DNA from: Bradyrhizobium sp.
GTDB lineage: Bacteria > Pseudomonadota > Alphaproteobacteria > Rhizobiales > Xanthobacteraceae
DNA: 64,000 nucleotides
Assembly (NCBI RefSeq): GCF_016219575.1
Contig: NZ_JACRMG010000009.1
Location: forward strand, 62,001-126,000
Direction of reading: 5' to 3'
Shown here: piece by piece, positions 43,935-52,686 of the stretch
How the letters are laid out: every line of letters begins with the position of its first letter
Position numbering within the stretch: position 1 is the first letter of the stretch
The notes under the pieces: model-generated
The model's database searches: none
What the model saw: only the letters and a program-made list of their open reading frames with translations
What the model was told of the DNA's origin: nothing
Program-made: the position numbers and the translations under genes

Positions 43935-44912
43935 CTAGCGGCCCGACTTCTCGGTACCGGTACGCACGGTCGGCGCCGTACCCGGCTGCACGGCGGGCCG
44001 CCTCTCGCCCGGTGCGACGCGGGCGCGCTGGCGCTCGTCGTCGTAGAGCGCGGGGCGATATTTCGCGCGTGCCATGGCCATGCTCGAGCCGCGCCATGCG
44101 GCGATCATGACCAGCGCCGAGCGTTCGCTGAGGCGATCGTACAGCCGCGAGATCCGGTACACCTTCTGCACCGAGCTGCCGAATTCCGGATTGAGGAACA
44201 GCAGCACGCGCTGGAACACCGGACTCGGCGTATCCAGCGCCTTCATGGCGCAGGCCAGCGGCTCGCCGCCCGCGTCGCCGGTGACCAGCGTCGCGATGCG
44301 TGCAGGCAGGATCAGCGCCTCGCCGAGTTCAAGCGCGAAATTGCCGGCATCGGAGGCGAACGCAGCCATCTCCAGGATATGCAGGGCGCGCTTGGCGCGC
44401 GGCTCGGGGATCCGGGCGGAGGCCTTGAGCGGCGTGTCGTTGAGATTGTGCAGGATGGCCGCGCGTTCCGGTCCGCTCGCCGCAAAGAACAGTTCGCTGA
44501 TCTCGGCGGCATCTTTCGGTTGCATCGACAGGTTCGACGCCATCCGCAGTTCCGCCTCCGTCGGCGTGCGAACGGCGCGTTCCGGGGCAGGGGTTGCCGG
44601 GATCTCTTCGGCCAGCGGCACGCGGTCGCTCGGATGTGCGGGGCGAAGCCCGAGCTGGATCATCGTCTTCAGCGGCGTGCCCGGATAAACCGCAAGCCGT
44701 GCGCGCACCGCGGCGCGGGTGGCGTCATCGACCTGCTCGATCAGGCGCGAGGTCAGTTCGACGAACTGCCGCTCCTCGTCGGGGCTGTGCGAGCGGCTCT
44801 GGACATAAAGGTCGGTCAGCACGCGCAGCAGCGTGGGGCGGATATCGACGCCCTCGCGGCGCGAGAGCGTCATCAGCCCGTCGAAACCCGGAAACAATGG
44901 AGCTGCGGTCAT
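43935..44912 (-). CDS. DUF2336 domain protein with Pro-rich tail
   Basis: The 325-residue protein has a helical repeat body of the DUF2336 type (RLIEQVDDATRAAVRARLAVYPGTPLK, for example), a short linker, a second helical half (about 135-275) and an Arg/Pro/Thr-rich tail. It has no signal peptide or membrane span. It is the second DUF2336 gene in the window (the other is at 10110-11222), and the two are only distantly alike. A perfect CtrA box lies 58-72 bp upstream of its start, which suggests cell-cycle control. Function is unknown. Confidence 0.75.
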   Translation of the reverse strand: MTAAPLFPGFDGLMTLSRREGVDIRPTLLRVLTDLYVQSRSHSPDEERQFVELTSRLIEQVDDATRAAVRARLAVYPGTPLKTMIQLGLRPAHPSDRVPLAEEIPATPAPERAVRTPTEAELRMASNLSMQPKDAAEISELFFAASGPERAAILHNLNDTPLKASARIPEPRAKRALHILEMAAFASDAGNFALELGEALILPARIATLVTGDAGGEPLACAMKALDTPSPVFQRVLLFLNPEFGSSVQKVYRISRLYDRLSERSALVMIAAWRGSSMAMARAKYRPALYDDERQRARVAPGERRPAVQPGTAPTVRTGTEKSGR

Positions 44913-44969
44913 CTCGGAGGTACGCGACTTCTGGAAATCTCTTGGGCAGCCAGCCTACGCGAGCGGGTT

Positions 44970-44984
44970 TTAAGACCCGGTTAA
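44970..44984. promoter_or_regulatory. Perfect CtrA box (TTAA-N7-TTAA)
   Basis: TTAA at 44970-44973 and TTAA at 44981-44984, exactly 7 bp apart, in the divergent region between the DUF2336 gene and the small-protein/lipoprotein genes. The spacing and sequence match the CtrA consensus of alphaproteobacteria. TTAA is rare in DNA of this GC content. Confidence 0.6.
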
Positions 44985-45076
44985 GGAAAACAAGCCGTGA
45001 AGAGGATCGATGGCATTTTATCGGTGTTGCCGCGCCGCCGCGCTGTCCCACTCCGGTACTTTGCGGGCCTGCCGGA

Positions 45077-45092
45077 TTAAGAACCCGTTAAC
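45077..45092. promoter_or_regulatory. Second perfect CtrA box (TTAA-N7-TTAAC)
   Basis: TTAA at 45077-45080 and TTAAC at 45088-45092 with a 7-bp spacer, 107 bp from the first box and 71 bp upstream of the 66-residue protein's start codon. Position and sequence favour direct control of that gene and the lipoprotein gene behind it. Confidence 0.62.
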
Positions 45093-45162
45093 CACGGGCT
45101 GTTCTTAATAATGGCTGGCCGGCCGCGCATGCACGTGCGGGCGGCGACCAGAGAGAACGGAA

Positions 45163-45363
45163 ATGGGCACCATCATCGATTTCCCGGCGGATGCGGCTTC
45201 GCGGCGCCTGGATCACGGCATGGATGGCGCACCGCGCGATGGCATGGGGACCATCCTGATCCTTCCTGTTGTCCGGATCGACCGCGACGCCGACGAGAGC
45301 GGCGATGACGGCGGGCCGGAAGAGGGAACAGCCCCCGGCCGCCGTCGTCGTCGGCGCACCTGA
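45163..45363 (+). CDS. Small hypothetical protein, 66 residues
   Basis: GAGAGAACGGAA precedes ATG 45163, and the lipoprotein gene starts 15 bp after its stop, so a real cistron is likely. The protein repeats a short motif: MGTIIDFP at the start and GMGTILILPVVRI in the middle. It ends in an acidic stretch followed by a run of arginines (GRRRRRRT). It is too short for a confident fold. The tandem CtrA boxes upstream suggest cell-cycle control. An overlapping frame from 45111 is rejected because it has poor codon use. Confidence 0.65.
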   Translation: MGTIIDFPADAASRRLDHGMDGAPRDGMGTILILPVVRIDRDADESGDDGGPEEGTAPGRRRRRRT

Positions 45364-45378
45364 CTGCAGGAAATTAAC

Positions 45379-46149
45379 ATGCCGGCAATGCTTGCGAACC
45401 GGATCACCGGAGCACGGCGCTCATTCCCGGCTCTTGCCCTTGTCCTGATCGGCTCCGTGCTGGCCGGCTGCAGCGGCGGCGACTTCTTCCGCACCCGCGA
45501 CAGCATGCGCAGCGATGACATGCATCGCTGGATGGGTGCCGAGGTCACCGGCAGCGTCGGCATGAAGGCTTCGCAGTTCCAGCTCACCGACAACGAGCGC
45601 CTGCTCCGCGATCTCGCCTATCCCCTGGTCGAGCCGCCGCTTTCGCGCCCGGCCTGGAAGAGCGTGTGGGGCGACTACAAGCCCTTGCCTTCGCCATGGC
45701 GGCAGAACGTCATCTTCGACCGCACCATGTACGGCCGCAACCTGATCGACGAGCCGCACCGCTCGCACATGTCGCGCTACAGCGTGCTGATCGACGACGT
45801 GCGCAGCGACATCACCCGCTTCGAGCCGTTCTATACCAACGCCGCCCGCGTCATTGAACTCGACCGCAAGCGCAACGCCAGCATGAAGCTGGTCTCGGAG
45901 CTGTCGCCGCGCGAGCGCGACGACGCGATTTCGCGCATGGCGGAGAACGCGTGCATCGTGCAATGGGTGCAGCAGGGCCTGGAGCGCCGCATCTCGTCCT
46001 ACCGCTGGGCGCTGGAGCGCCTGGTGATCCAGGCGCCGGACGGAATTGCCGCCGATGCCGACCGCCAGATCAAGGAGCTCGCCGCGCTCGCCACCAACCC
46101 GCCGGTGCAGCCGGCGGCGATCGGGTGCGCGGTCACGGTGAAGGGGTAG
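45379..46149 (+). CDS. Lipoprotein of unknown function
   Basis: The 256-residue protein has a type II signal with lipobox LAGC, giving lipidation at C31. The mature part is soluble, alpha-helical and rich in Arg and aromatic residues (DRTMYGRNLIDEPHRSHMSRYSVLIDDVRSD). A conserved-looking cysteine pair (ENACIVQW and IGCAV) follows. It probably sits in the periplasm on either membrane. AGGAAA precedes ATG 45379. It shares a transcript with the small protein upstream and thus likely the CtrA boxes. I do not recognise the family. Confidence 0.82.
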   Translation: MPAMLANRITGARRSFPALALVLIGSVLAGCSGGDFFRTRDSMRSDDMHRWMGAEVTGSVGMKASQFQLTDNERLLRDLAYPLVEPPLSRPAWKSVWGDYKPLPSPWRQNVIFDRTMYGRNLIDEPHRSHMSRYSVLIDDVRSDITRFEPFYTNAARVIELDRKRNASMKLVSELSPRERDDAISRMAENACIVQWVQQGLERRISSYRWALERLVIQAPDGIAADADRQIKELAALATNPPVQPAAIGCAVTVKG

Positions 46150-46254
46150 GGCTCGCCGGTCCCGCAGATCGAGGGTGCTATCCTCCGTATTTCCGGTGCG
46201 CTATGCTGCTTGTTCCACCTCAAATTGTTGAGGCTGCAACCGACAGGCGGCCGC

Positions 46255-46971
46255 ATGGACGGCGATCCCTCGCAGATTCCGGTTGAGCCGATCCCCTTCG
46301 AGCACGGCCTGTTTCACCTGGCGCAGGCGCTGCGCCGGGGGCAGGCCAGGATCGTCGCGATCGGCTCGTCGACGACGTCCGGCGAAGGCGACGTGATACC
46401 CTATCCGGCGCGGCTGCTGCCGTTGCTTCAGCAGCACTATCCGAACGCCGGGATCGTCATGGTCAACAGGGGAGCCGGCGGCCAGGAAGCGCCGGAAGAG
46501 CTGAAGCGGTTCGGCAGCGACGTGATCGCCGAGAATCCCGACCTGGTGATCTGGCAAGTCGGAACCAATGCCGTCTGGCAAAGTCCGAACAACATTCCTC
46601 CGCCTCCCTCCTTCACCGAAACCACCGCGGCCATCCATGATGGTCTCGTCATGCTGCGCGACCGGACACAGGCCGATGTCATCCTGATGGATCTGCAGTA
46701 TCTGCCGGCCGTGCTGACGCCGGCCAAGAAGGACAAGGCGATCGCGATGGTCGAGGTGATCGGCGAACTGTCGCGGGACGCCGGCGTCAACGTGTTCCGC
46801 CGCTTCGCCTTCATGAAGGGCCTGGTCGAGGTCGAAGGGGTCTCGTTCGACCGCATGGTCAACCCGGCGGATGACCACAGGCTGCACCAAAGCGACTGGG
46901 TCACGGGACGCCTGACGTGGGCGGTGAGGCTCGCCATTGTCCGCGGCGTCGACAAGGCAAGGTTATCGTAG
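46255..46971 (+). CDS. SGNH/GDSL-type hydrolase
   Basis: The protein of about 238 residues has SGNH blocks: I (AIGSSTTSGEGD, nucleophile serine in GSSTT), II (NRGAGG), III (WQVGTNA, with the oxyanion Asn) and V (DDHRLHQSDW, catalytic Asp/His). It has no signal peptide. It should be a cytosolic esterase or carbohydrate deacetylase. ATG 46255 is used; the frame is open to a TTG at 46210. Its last 164 bases are duplicated at 52687-52842, on the far side of the metal-efflux cassette. Confidence 0.85.
   Translation: MDGDPSQIPVEPIPFEHGLFHLAQALRRGQARIVAIGSSTTSGEGDVIPYPARLLPLLQQHYPNAGIVMVNRGAGGQEAPEELKRFGSDVIAENPDLVIWQVGTNAVWQSPNNIPPPPSFTETTAAIHDGLVMLRDRTQADVILMDLQYLPAVLTPAKKDKAIAMVEVIGELSRDAGVNVFRRFAFMKGLVEVEGVSFDRMVNPADDHRLHQSDWVTGRLTWAVRLAIVRGVDKARLS
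46808..46971 (+). repeat. Direct repeat copy A (3' end of the SGNH gene)
   Basis: These 164 bases, from the CCTTCATGAAG word to the SGNH stop, recur in direct orientation at 52687-52842. By hand I count about 14 mismatches and one 8-bp deletion in the second copy, roughly 91 percent identity over 156 aligned positions. The copies bracket the five-gene efflux cassette exactly. Confidence 0.92.
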
Positions 46972-47032
46972 GGGGCGAGGGGGTCCCGATCCCGGCGTCG
47001 TGCGCAGGCCCGAAGACTCGGAGGCTTTCGCG

Positions 47033-47344
47033 CTAGTCGATGATGCCGAATTCGGTCACCGGCAGTATCCAGTAGACGAGCTTGGTTCCCGCAAAGGAAA
47101 TCCGAAGCCGGTCAATCAGGCGCCCGGCATCGATCCTCGACAGGATGATCCGCACCAAGGCCTGGTCGGCGTGGCCCTTCACGCGTTCGGCGGCGGTGTG
47201 CAACCGGACTTCGGCGCCATGGCCGGCAGCTTCCGAAGCCGTAAATCCCGACACCAGGTCGGTCTGTTCGGCAAGATTATCGAACAGCTCATCGCGAAGC
47301 TTGCGCGGTACGATCAGCGTGAGGCAGACCGGGTCGTCCGTCAT
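47033..47344 (-). CDS. DUF3240 family protein of a metal-efflux operon
   Basis: The 103-residue protein has the ferredoxin-like pattern of DUF3240 (LTLIVPRKLRDELFDNLAEQ and the late AGTKLVYWILPV strand). This family is found almost only behind heavy-metal RND pumps and is thought to be a small metal-responsive or PII-like accessory. Its ATG overlaps the stop of the RND pump gene by 4 bp, so it is the last gene of that operon. Confidence 0.85.
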   Translation of the reverse strand: MTDDPVCLTLIVPRKLRDELFDNLAEQTDLVSGFTASEAAGHGAEVRLHTAAERVKGHADQALVRIILSRIDAGRLIDRLRISFAGTKLVYWILPVTEFGIID

Positions 47345-50300
47345 TCGACCACCTTCGAGGCACTGCCGTAGCGGCGATACAGGATCGGCAAGAGAACCAG
47401 GGTAAGCAGGGTGGAGGACAGGAGCCCGCCGATCACGACGATGGCAAGCGGGCGCTGGACTTCGGATCCCGGACCGGAGGCAAACAGCAGCGGAATCAGT
47501 CCCAGTGCCGTGATGCTGGCCGTCATCAGCACCGGTCGCAGCCTCCGCCTTGCGCCTTCGACGACGATGTGTTCCTCACTGAGGCCGTGGGCACGGAGCT
47601 GGTTGAAATACGACACCAGAACGACGCCGTTGAGGACGGCGATGCCGAGCAGCGCGATGAATCCGACCGATGCCGGAACCGACAGGTATTCGCCGCTTGC
47701 GACCAGCGCGAACACCCCGCCGATCAGGGCGAAGGGGATGTTGAGCAGCACCAGAACGGCCTGGCGCACGGAGCCGAATGTAGTGAACAACAATACGAAG
47801 ATCAGGCCGATTGCGACGGGAACGACGACGGACAGGCGCGCGGCGGCGCGCTGCTGGTTCTCGAACTGCCCGCCCCAGGTCAGCCGGTAGCCGTCTGGAA
47901 GCGGCAGCTCAGTTGCAACCTTCTGCCGGGCCTCGACGACGAAACCGACCATATCGCGGCCCCTGACGTTGGCGCGAACCACGCTCATGCGGTTGCCGTC
48001 CTCGCGATCGATCTTCACCGGTCCATCGACGCGCTGGATTCGTGCAACCTGCGACAACGCGACATGCCGCCCGGAGGCAAGGGTCAGTGGCAGGCTTGCG
48101 AGCAGCGTCGGCGCCTCCCGCGTCATCTCGCTGCCACGAACCAGAATCGGCGTGCGGCGACCTTCCTCGAGCGCCGTCCCGATCGTTCTGCCCTCGATCT
48201 GGGTACGGAGCGAATTGCCGATGGAATCGACGCTCAGGCCCAGGCGACCGGCTTCCATCCGGTTGACGGCGACGGTGTAGTATTGGGCGCCTTCGTTGAG
48301 GGTCGTGTAAACGTCCTCGGCGCCATCGATGCCGGACAGGATGGCCGACAGCTTTGCCGCGATCTCATTCAGTCTCGCGATATCGGGACCGAATATCTTG
48401 ACCGCCACGTCGCCGCGCACTCCGCTGATCATCTCCTGCACGCGCATGTCGATCGGCTGGGTGAAGCCGAGCGAGATGCCGGGAAAGCCGGCGAGCACCT
48501 CGCGAAGCTTCTGCAGCAGGGCCTCGCGATCCGTGGTTTGTCTCTCTGCAGGCGGCTTGAGCACGAGGAACGTGTCGGTTTGATTGGGCCCCATGGGATC
48601 GAGCCCGAGCTCATCCGATCCGGTGCGGGCGATGATGCCGGCGACGTCAGGCACTTTCAACAACGCGGTCTGCAGCCTGGTGTTGATGGCGATCGACTCG
48701 TCGAGGTTGACGGAGGGAAGCGTCTCCACGCTGACGATGACGTCGCCTTCGTCCATGGTCGGCATGAAAGTCTTGCCCAGCCTCGTGTAGGCAAAGCCTG
48801 CAGCGACGAGGCCGATCAGTGCGGCGGCGATTACCTTGCGCTCGTTGTTCAGCGCCCACTCCAATGCGGGCGCGTAGACCCGCTGCGCCGCGCGGATCAG
48901 CAGGGGTTCGCGATGCGAAGCCGACTTGAGTATGAAAGAGGTCGCAACCGGAATGACGGTAAGCGCGAGCAACAGCGAGCCGGCCAGCGCGAATATGATC
49001 GCGAGCGCGACGGGTATGAATAGCTTTCCCTCCAGCCCCTGCAAGGTCAGCAGCGGGACGAAGACGATGATGATGATCAGGACGCCGGAGGCGACCGGCT
49101 GCAGGACTTCGCAGACCGAGCGGAATATGAGATGGAGCAGGGGCGTAGCCTTTGCTGAATCGTGCCTGGCGAGGTTGCCGACGATGTTCTCGACCACGAC
49201 CACGAGCGCGTCGATCAGCATGCCGATCGCGATCGCCAGGCCGCCGAGGCTCATCAGGTTGGCCGACATCCCCACCGCGCGCATCACGATCAGCGCGATG
49301 ACAATGGCGAGAGGCAGGCTCAGTGCGATCACCAGCGAGGCGCGCCAGTTGCCGAGGAACAGCAGCAGCAGCACGATCACGAGCACGGTGGCCTCGCCGA
49401 GCGCCCGCACGACGGTACCCACGGCGCGGCTGACCAGATGGCTGCGGTCGTAGAACACGTTGATCGAGACGCTCTTGGGCAGGGACGGCTTCAACTCCGC
49501 GAGGCGGGCCCGAACGTCACGGACGAGCTGGCCGGCATTGGCGCCGCGCAGGCCGAGCACCAGCCCTTCCACCGTCTCGCCGCGGCCGTCGATCGTGACC
49601 GCGCCATAGCGAGTGAGCGCGCCGATCTTGACGCGGGCCACGTCGTTGACTCGGATGGGGATACCGTCGCGGGTGTCGACGACGATCGCCCGGATGTCGT
49701 CGATTCCGCGGATGCTGCCTTCGATGCGCACCAGCGCGCTGTCTTCTCCCTGGTTGACGCGGCCTGCGCCGTCATTGCGGCTGTTGGCCTCGATGGCGCG
49801 GCGGAACAGGTCGTAGGAAATGCTGCGCGCGGCGAGCGCATCATTGCGCGGCACGATCTCGAAGGCGCGGACATAGCCTCCGAGCGCGTTGACGTCGGCA
49901 ACGCCGGGAACGGTTCGCAGGGCGGGGCGGATCACCCAGTCGAGGAGGGTGCGCCGCTCGGCCAGCGAGAGTTCGGGACTGTCGATCGTGAACATGAACA
50001 TCTCGCCCAGAGGGCTCGTGATCGGCGCGAGCCCGCCGTTCACCCCTTCGGGGAAATCGCGCGAGATGTTGGAGAGACGTTCCGATACCTGGTTGCGCGC
50101 CCAGTAGATGTCGGTGCCGTCCTCGAAGTCGACGGTGATATCGGCCAGCGCATATTTCGTGGTCGAGCGCAGGATCTTCTTGTTTGGCAGTCCGAGCAAC
50201 TCCAGCTCGACAGGAACGGTAATGCGCTGCTCGACCTCCTCGGGGGTAAGGCCAGGCGCCTTCATGATGATCTTCACCTGGACCGGCGAGACGTCCGGAA

Positions 50301-50415
50301 AGGCGTCTATCGGCAAGCCCGGCAGGACGACGGCGCCGGCGCCGATCAACAGCAGCACGCTCAGAATCACGAACAGCCGCTGCGAAAGCGCGAATGCGAC
50401 CAGGCGCTGGAGCAT
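47341..50415 (-). CDS. Heavy-metal RND efflux pump (CusA/CzcA family)
   Basis: The 1024-residue protein has the HME-RND layout: one N-terminal span, a large periplasmic domain, six spans, a second periplasmic domain and six more spans. The TM4 segment reads GGLAIAIGMLIDALVVVVEN, which keeps the charged D and E of the proton relay. It has the A-I-G-x3-D form rather than the DFG-x3-DGA form of zinc/cobalt CzcA. That leans towards the CusA/other-cation side without settling the metal. It abuts the adaptor gene (adaptor stop 50416). No outer-membrane factor is encoded nearby. Confidence 0.93.
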   Translation of the reverse strand: MLQRLVAFALSQRLFVILSVLLLIGAGAVVLPGLPIDAFPDVSPVQVKIIMKAPGLTPEEVEQRITVPVELELLGLPNKKILRSTTKYALADITVDFEDGTDIYWARNQVSERLSNISRDFPEGVNGGLAPITSPLGEMFMFTIDSPELSLAERRTLLDWVIRPALRTVPGVADVNALGGYVRAFEIVPRNDALAARSISYDLFRRAIEANSRNDGAGRVNQGEDSALVRIEGSIRGIDDIRAIVVDTRDGIPIRVNDVARVKIGALTRYGAVTIDGRGETVEGLVLGLRGANAGQLVRDVRARLAELKPSLPKSVSINVFYDRSHLVSRAVGTVVRALGEATVLVIVLLLLFLGNWRASLVIALSLPLAIVIALIVMRAVGMSANLMSLGGLAIAIGMLIDALVVVVENIVGNLARHDSAKATPLLHLIFRSVCEVLQPVASGVLIIIIVFVPLLTLQGLEGKLFIPVALAIIFALAGSLLLALTVIPVATSFILKSASHREPLLIRAAQRVYAPALEWALNNERKVIAAALIGLVAAGFAYTRLGKTFMPTMDEGDVIVSVETLPSVNLDESIAINTRLQTALLKVPDVAGIIARTGSDELGLDPMGPNQTDTFLVLKPPAERQTTDREALLQKLREVLAGFPGISLGFTQPIDMRVQEMISGVRGDVAVKIFGPDIARLNEIAAKLSAILSGIDGAEDVYTTLNEGAQYYTVAVNRMEAGRLGLSVDSIGNSLRTQIEGRTIGTALEEGRRTPILVRGSEMTREAPTLLASLPLTLASGRHVALSQVARIQRVDGPVKIDREDGNRMSVVRANVRGRDMVGFVVEARQKVATELPLPDGYRLTWGGQFENQQRAAARLSVVVPVAIGLIFVLLFTTFGSVRQAVLVLLNIPFALIGGVFALVASGEYLSVPASVGFIALLGIAVLNGVVLVSYFNQLRAHGLSEEHIVVEGARRRLRPVLMTASITALGLIPLLFASGPGSEVQRPLAIVVIGGLLSSTLLTLVLLPILYRRYGSASKVVE

Positions 50416-51549
50416 CTATTGCCCCAGACCCGAGAGGATGCCGCGAAGCGCCGAAATGCCGCCGATCGCGACTTCTTCCTTGTCGGTGATCGGGCCGGAT
50501 ACCACGACGTGGTCCTGATCCTCCGCAAGCAGCGTTACCGGGACGAGGCGGAAGCCGCCATCGATAGCGACGAACACCGAGGTCTGTTCGCCGCGCCGAA
50601 CCAGCCCGCCGTACGGAATCTCCCAGGCGCTGTCGCCGGCCGAAACGAAACTGATGCGGACTGCGGCCGTCTGGCCGGGATGCAGTTCTCCGTTGTTGGG
50701 GATTTCCGCGCGCACCAGGATGGTCTGGGTTGCCGCATCGGTGGTCTCGGACACCAGCACGACCTTGCCGGGCGCGGCATAGCCCTCGATCTCGACCTTT
50801 GCCCCGGTGCGGATCGCCCGGATGCTGGACGCCGGAATTGCAATTTCGGCCCACAGCGGCGATAGCCGCGCGAGCTTGACGAGAGGAGCGGATTGCTCGA
50901 GCCGCTGGCCCGGCGACACCGCGATGTCGACCACGGATGCTGCCTGTGGCGCGCTGACTGTAAGCGTTGCGCTGATTGCCGCTTCGTTGGTCAGCCGGGA
51001 AATCGCCTCGTCGGACAGTCCGCTCAGGCGCAGCATCTGACGCCGCTCGGCCACAACGATGCTGGCCTGGCGCGCCTCGGTCTGGCTCGCTTCCAGCACC
51101 CGTTGCGGCACGGCCTTGCCCTCGAAGAGGTCGGCGTTCCGCTTGAGCTGCTGGGTTGCGAGAACCTCCTGTGCGACCGCATGCAGATAATCGCGCTGCT
51201 GAGAGACGAAGCTCGGGCTTTGCAGCGTCACGAGTTGCTCGCCGGCCGAGATGCGGTCGCCGCGCGCGACCTGCAGATTGGTGACCATGCCGGCAACCGG
51301 CGCGCTGACGACCCACAATTGCGGTGTTGGAATCACGATCTGGGCCGGATAGGGCAGCGTCTGGTCGGTCCGGCTGGACACCGGATGCGCCACGCGCACG
51401 CCGATGTTCCGCGCCTGCGTGTCGCTCAGCTTCACCTCGACCTGCGCCATCGACTCCGAGGGCAACAGGCCGAATGCAAGCGTGAAGAGAGCGGCAATAG
51501 CCACGCTCAGGGCACGGCCTGGAAGCAGAGTTCCGTGACGGAATCGCAT
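50416..51549 (-). CDS. RND efflux periplasmic adaptor (CusB/CzcB type)
   Basis: The protein of about 377 residues begins with a signal peptide (ending in SESMAQ). The split biotinyl-lipoyl domain (VVSAPVAGMVTNLQVARGDRISAGEQLVTL, then its second half near VSPGQRLEQSAPLVKL), a coiled-coil hairpin between them, and the beta-barrel and membrane-proximal domains follow. It lacks the N-terminal Met-rich metal-binding segment of E. coli CusB. ATG 51547-51549 is preferred; a TTG at 51582 would add 11 residues. It links the RND pump to an outer-membrane channel encoded elsewhere. Confidence 0.9.
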   Translation of the reverse strand: MRFRHGTLLPGRALSVAIAALFTLAFGLLPSESMAQVEVKLSDTQARNIGVRVAHPVSSRTDQTLPYPAQIVIPTPQLWVVSAPVAGMVTNLQVARGDRISAGEQLVTLQSPSFVSQQRDYLHAVAQEVLATQQLKRNADLFEGKAVPQRVLEASQTEARQASIVVAERRQMLRLSGLSDEAISRLTNEAAISATLTVSAPQAASVVDIAVSPGQRLEQSAPLVKLARLSPLWAEIAIPASSIRAIRTGAKVEIEGYAAPGKVVLVSETTDAATQTILVRAEIPNNGELHPGQTAAVRISFVSAGDSAWEIPYGGLVRRGEQTSVFVAIDGGFRLVPVTLLAEDQDHVVVSGPITDKEEVAIGGISALRGILSGLGQ

Positions 51550-51694
51550 GACGGATGTACCTTCTTGTTCCCTGATCGCCAATTTCGCTTACTCCGGCAG
51601 CGCCTTGGTGAGTTGATTTGCATCAAGCGGCTCGAGCGAGCCAGCCGCTTTGAAAGGCTCGCCGCGCTCGAACCGCGCCGTTGTCCTGCATTGC

Positions 51695-52258
51695 TCACGA
51701 TTGGCGTTTCCTCCCGTTGATCATCGCCTTCACGAGGCTCTCGCGGTGCTCGAAACTCGCCACCAGAACGCCGAGCACATGGACGACAACGAGACCGATC
51801 GTGAGGCTGGCGCAGATTTCATGCACCTTCTCCACCCACCTTGCGCCCCAGAAGGTATCGGTGGTCATCATGTGACCGGTGGTGCACGTGCCGATCAGCA
51901 TGACGATCAGAGCCAGGACCATGGCGCCGCCGGCCGGATTGTGCCCGAGATAGCGTGGCGCCCTGAGCAACGCCATGTCGCGCATGTAGGCAAGCACGGC
52001 GCCTGGAGAGCGTACGAAATCGCTGAATCGCGCATGGCGCGGCCCCACGAAGCCCCACACGATCCGCAGCGCGAGCAATCCGGCAATGGTGTAGCCGGCG
52101 GCGATGTGCACTTTTTCTATCTCGTCGCCCGTTGCATAAGCGAGCAGGAACAGCCCGGCCAGCGACCAGTGGAACACTCGTACGAAGGGGTCCCAGACCT
52201 TGACCGTGGCCGGCGGCTTCGCGCCGCCGGTCACGGTCGCACCATCGATGGCGCTCAT
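51695..52258 (-). CDS. Cytochrome b561-type membrane protein
   Basis: The 187-residue protein has four membrane spans and the histidines of the b561 / Ni-Fe hydrogenase b-subunit fold: VFHWSLAG in span 1, VHIAAGYTIAG in span 2 and VHEICASLTIGLVVVHVLG in span 4. It should bind two haems and move electrons across the membrane. A proline-containing loop follows the second span. It sits 11 bp after the PepSY gene and 145 bp before the adaptor gene on the same strand. A role in metal redox state or in cytochrome-linked efflux is inference. Confidence 0.87.
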   Translation of the reverse strand: MSAIDGATVTGGAKPPATVKVWDPFVRVFHWSLAGLFLLAYATGDEIEKVHIAAGYTIAGLLALRIVWGFVGPRHARFSDFVRSPGAVLAYMRDMALLRAPRYLGHNPAGGAMVLALIVMLIGTCTTGHMMTTDTFWGARWVEKVHEICASLTIGLVVVHVLGVLVASFEHRESLVKAMINGRKRQS

Positions 52259-52269
52259 GTTGCGGCCCG

Positions 52270-52545
52270 TTAGAGCTGACCGACGATCTGGCCGCTCGTC
52301 GGATCGACGAACAGTTCAACCCGGCTGCCGGTCTTGTCGATGGTATAGAGTTCGCCGCAGGCATTCTTGAGCTTGGCCTTCTGGACCTTGTAGCCTTGGG
52401 CTTCGATCCTGGCCTGCAGCGCTTCGATCGGCAGCCACTGGGTTTGCGGTGCCGCCGTGCAGGGGCGGCCGAGGCTGCCGGCATGAGCGGCCGCGGCGGT
52501 GGCGAGCAGGGCGGCGGCAATGGTGAACATGGTGATCTTGCGCAT
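52270..52545 (-). CDS. PepSY domain periplasmic protein
   Basis: The 91-residue protein has a signal peptide (ending in AAAHAG) and one PepSY domain (LQARIEAQGYKVQKAKLKN and ELFVDPTSGQIVGQ). Two cysteines, in RPCTAAP and KNACGEL, could form a disulfide. Small PepSY proteins often accompany b-type cytochromes or reductases. ATG 52543-52545 follows a GAGAACG ribosome site. It is the first gene of the cassette. Confidence 0.88.
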   Translation of the reverse strand: MRKITMFTIAAALLATAAAAHAGSLGRPCTAAPQTQWLPIEALQARIEAQGYKVQKAKLKNACGELYTIDKTGSRVELFVDPTSGQIVGQL

Positions 52546-52686
52546 CGTTCTCTCCAGTTGCGAGGCCCGCCGCGTCGTGCGGCGAGGCGTGATGCGGACA
52601 TTGCCGGAGGGATCCTGACGGCAACCTGTTCGGCCATGTCAGTGAATTGTCAGCATGGGACCGGCGGGCGAGCGGCGCGCCTGATT

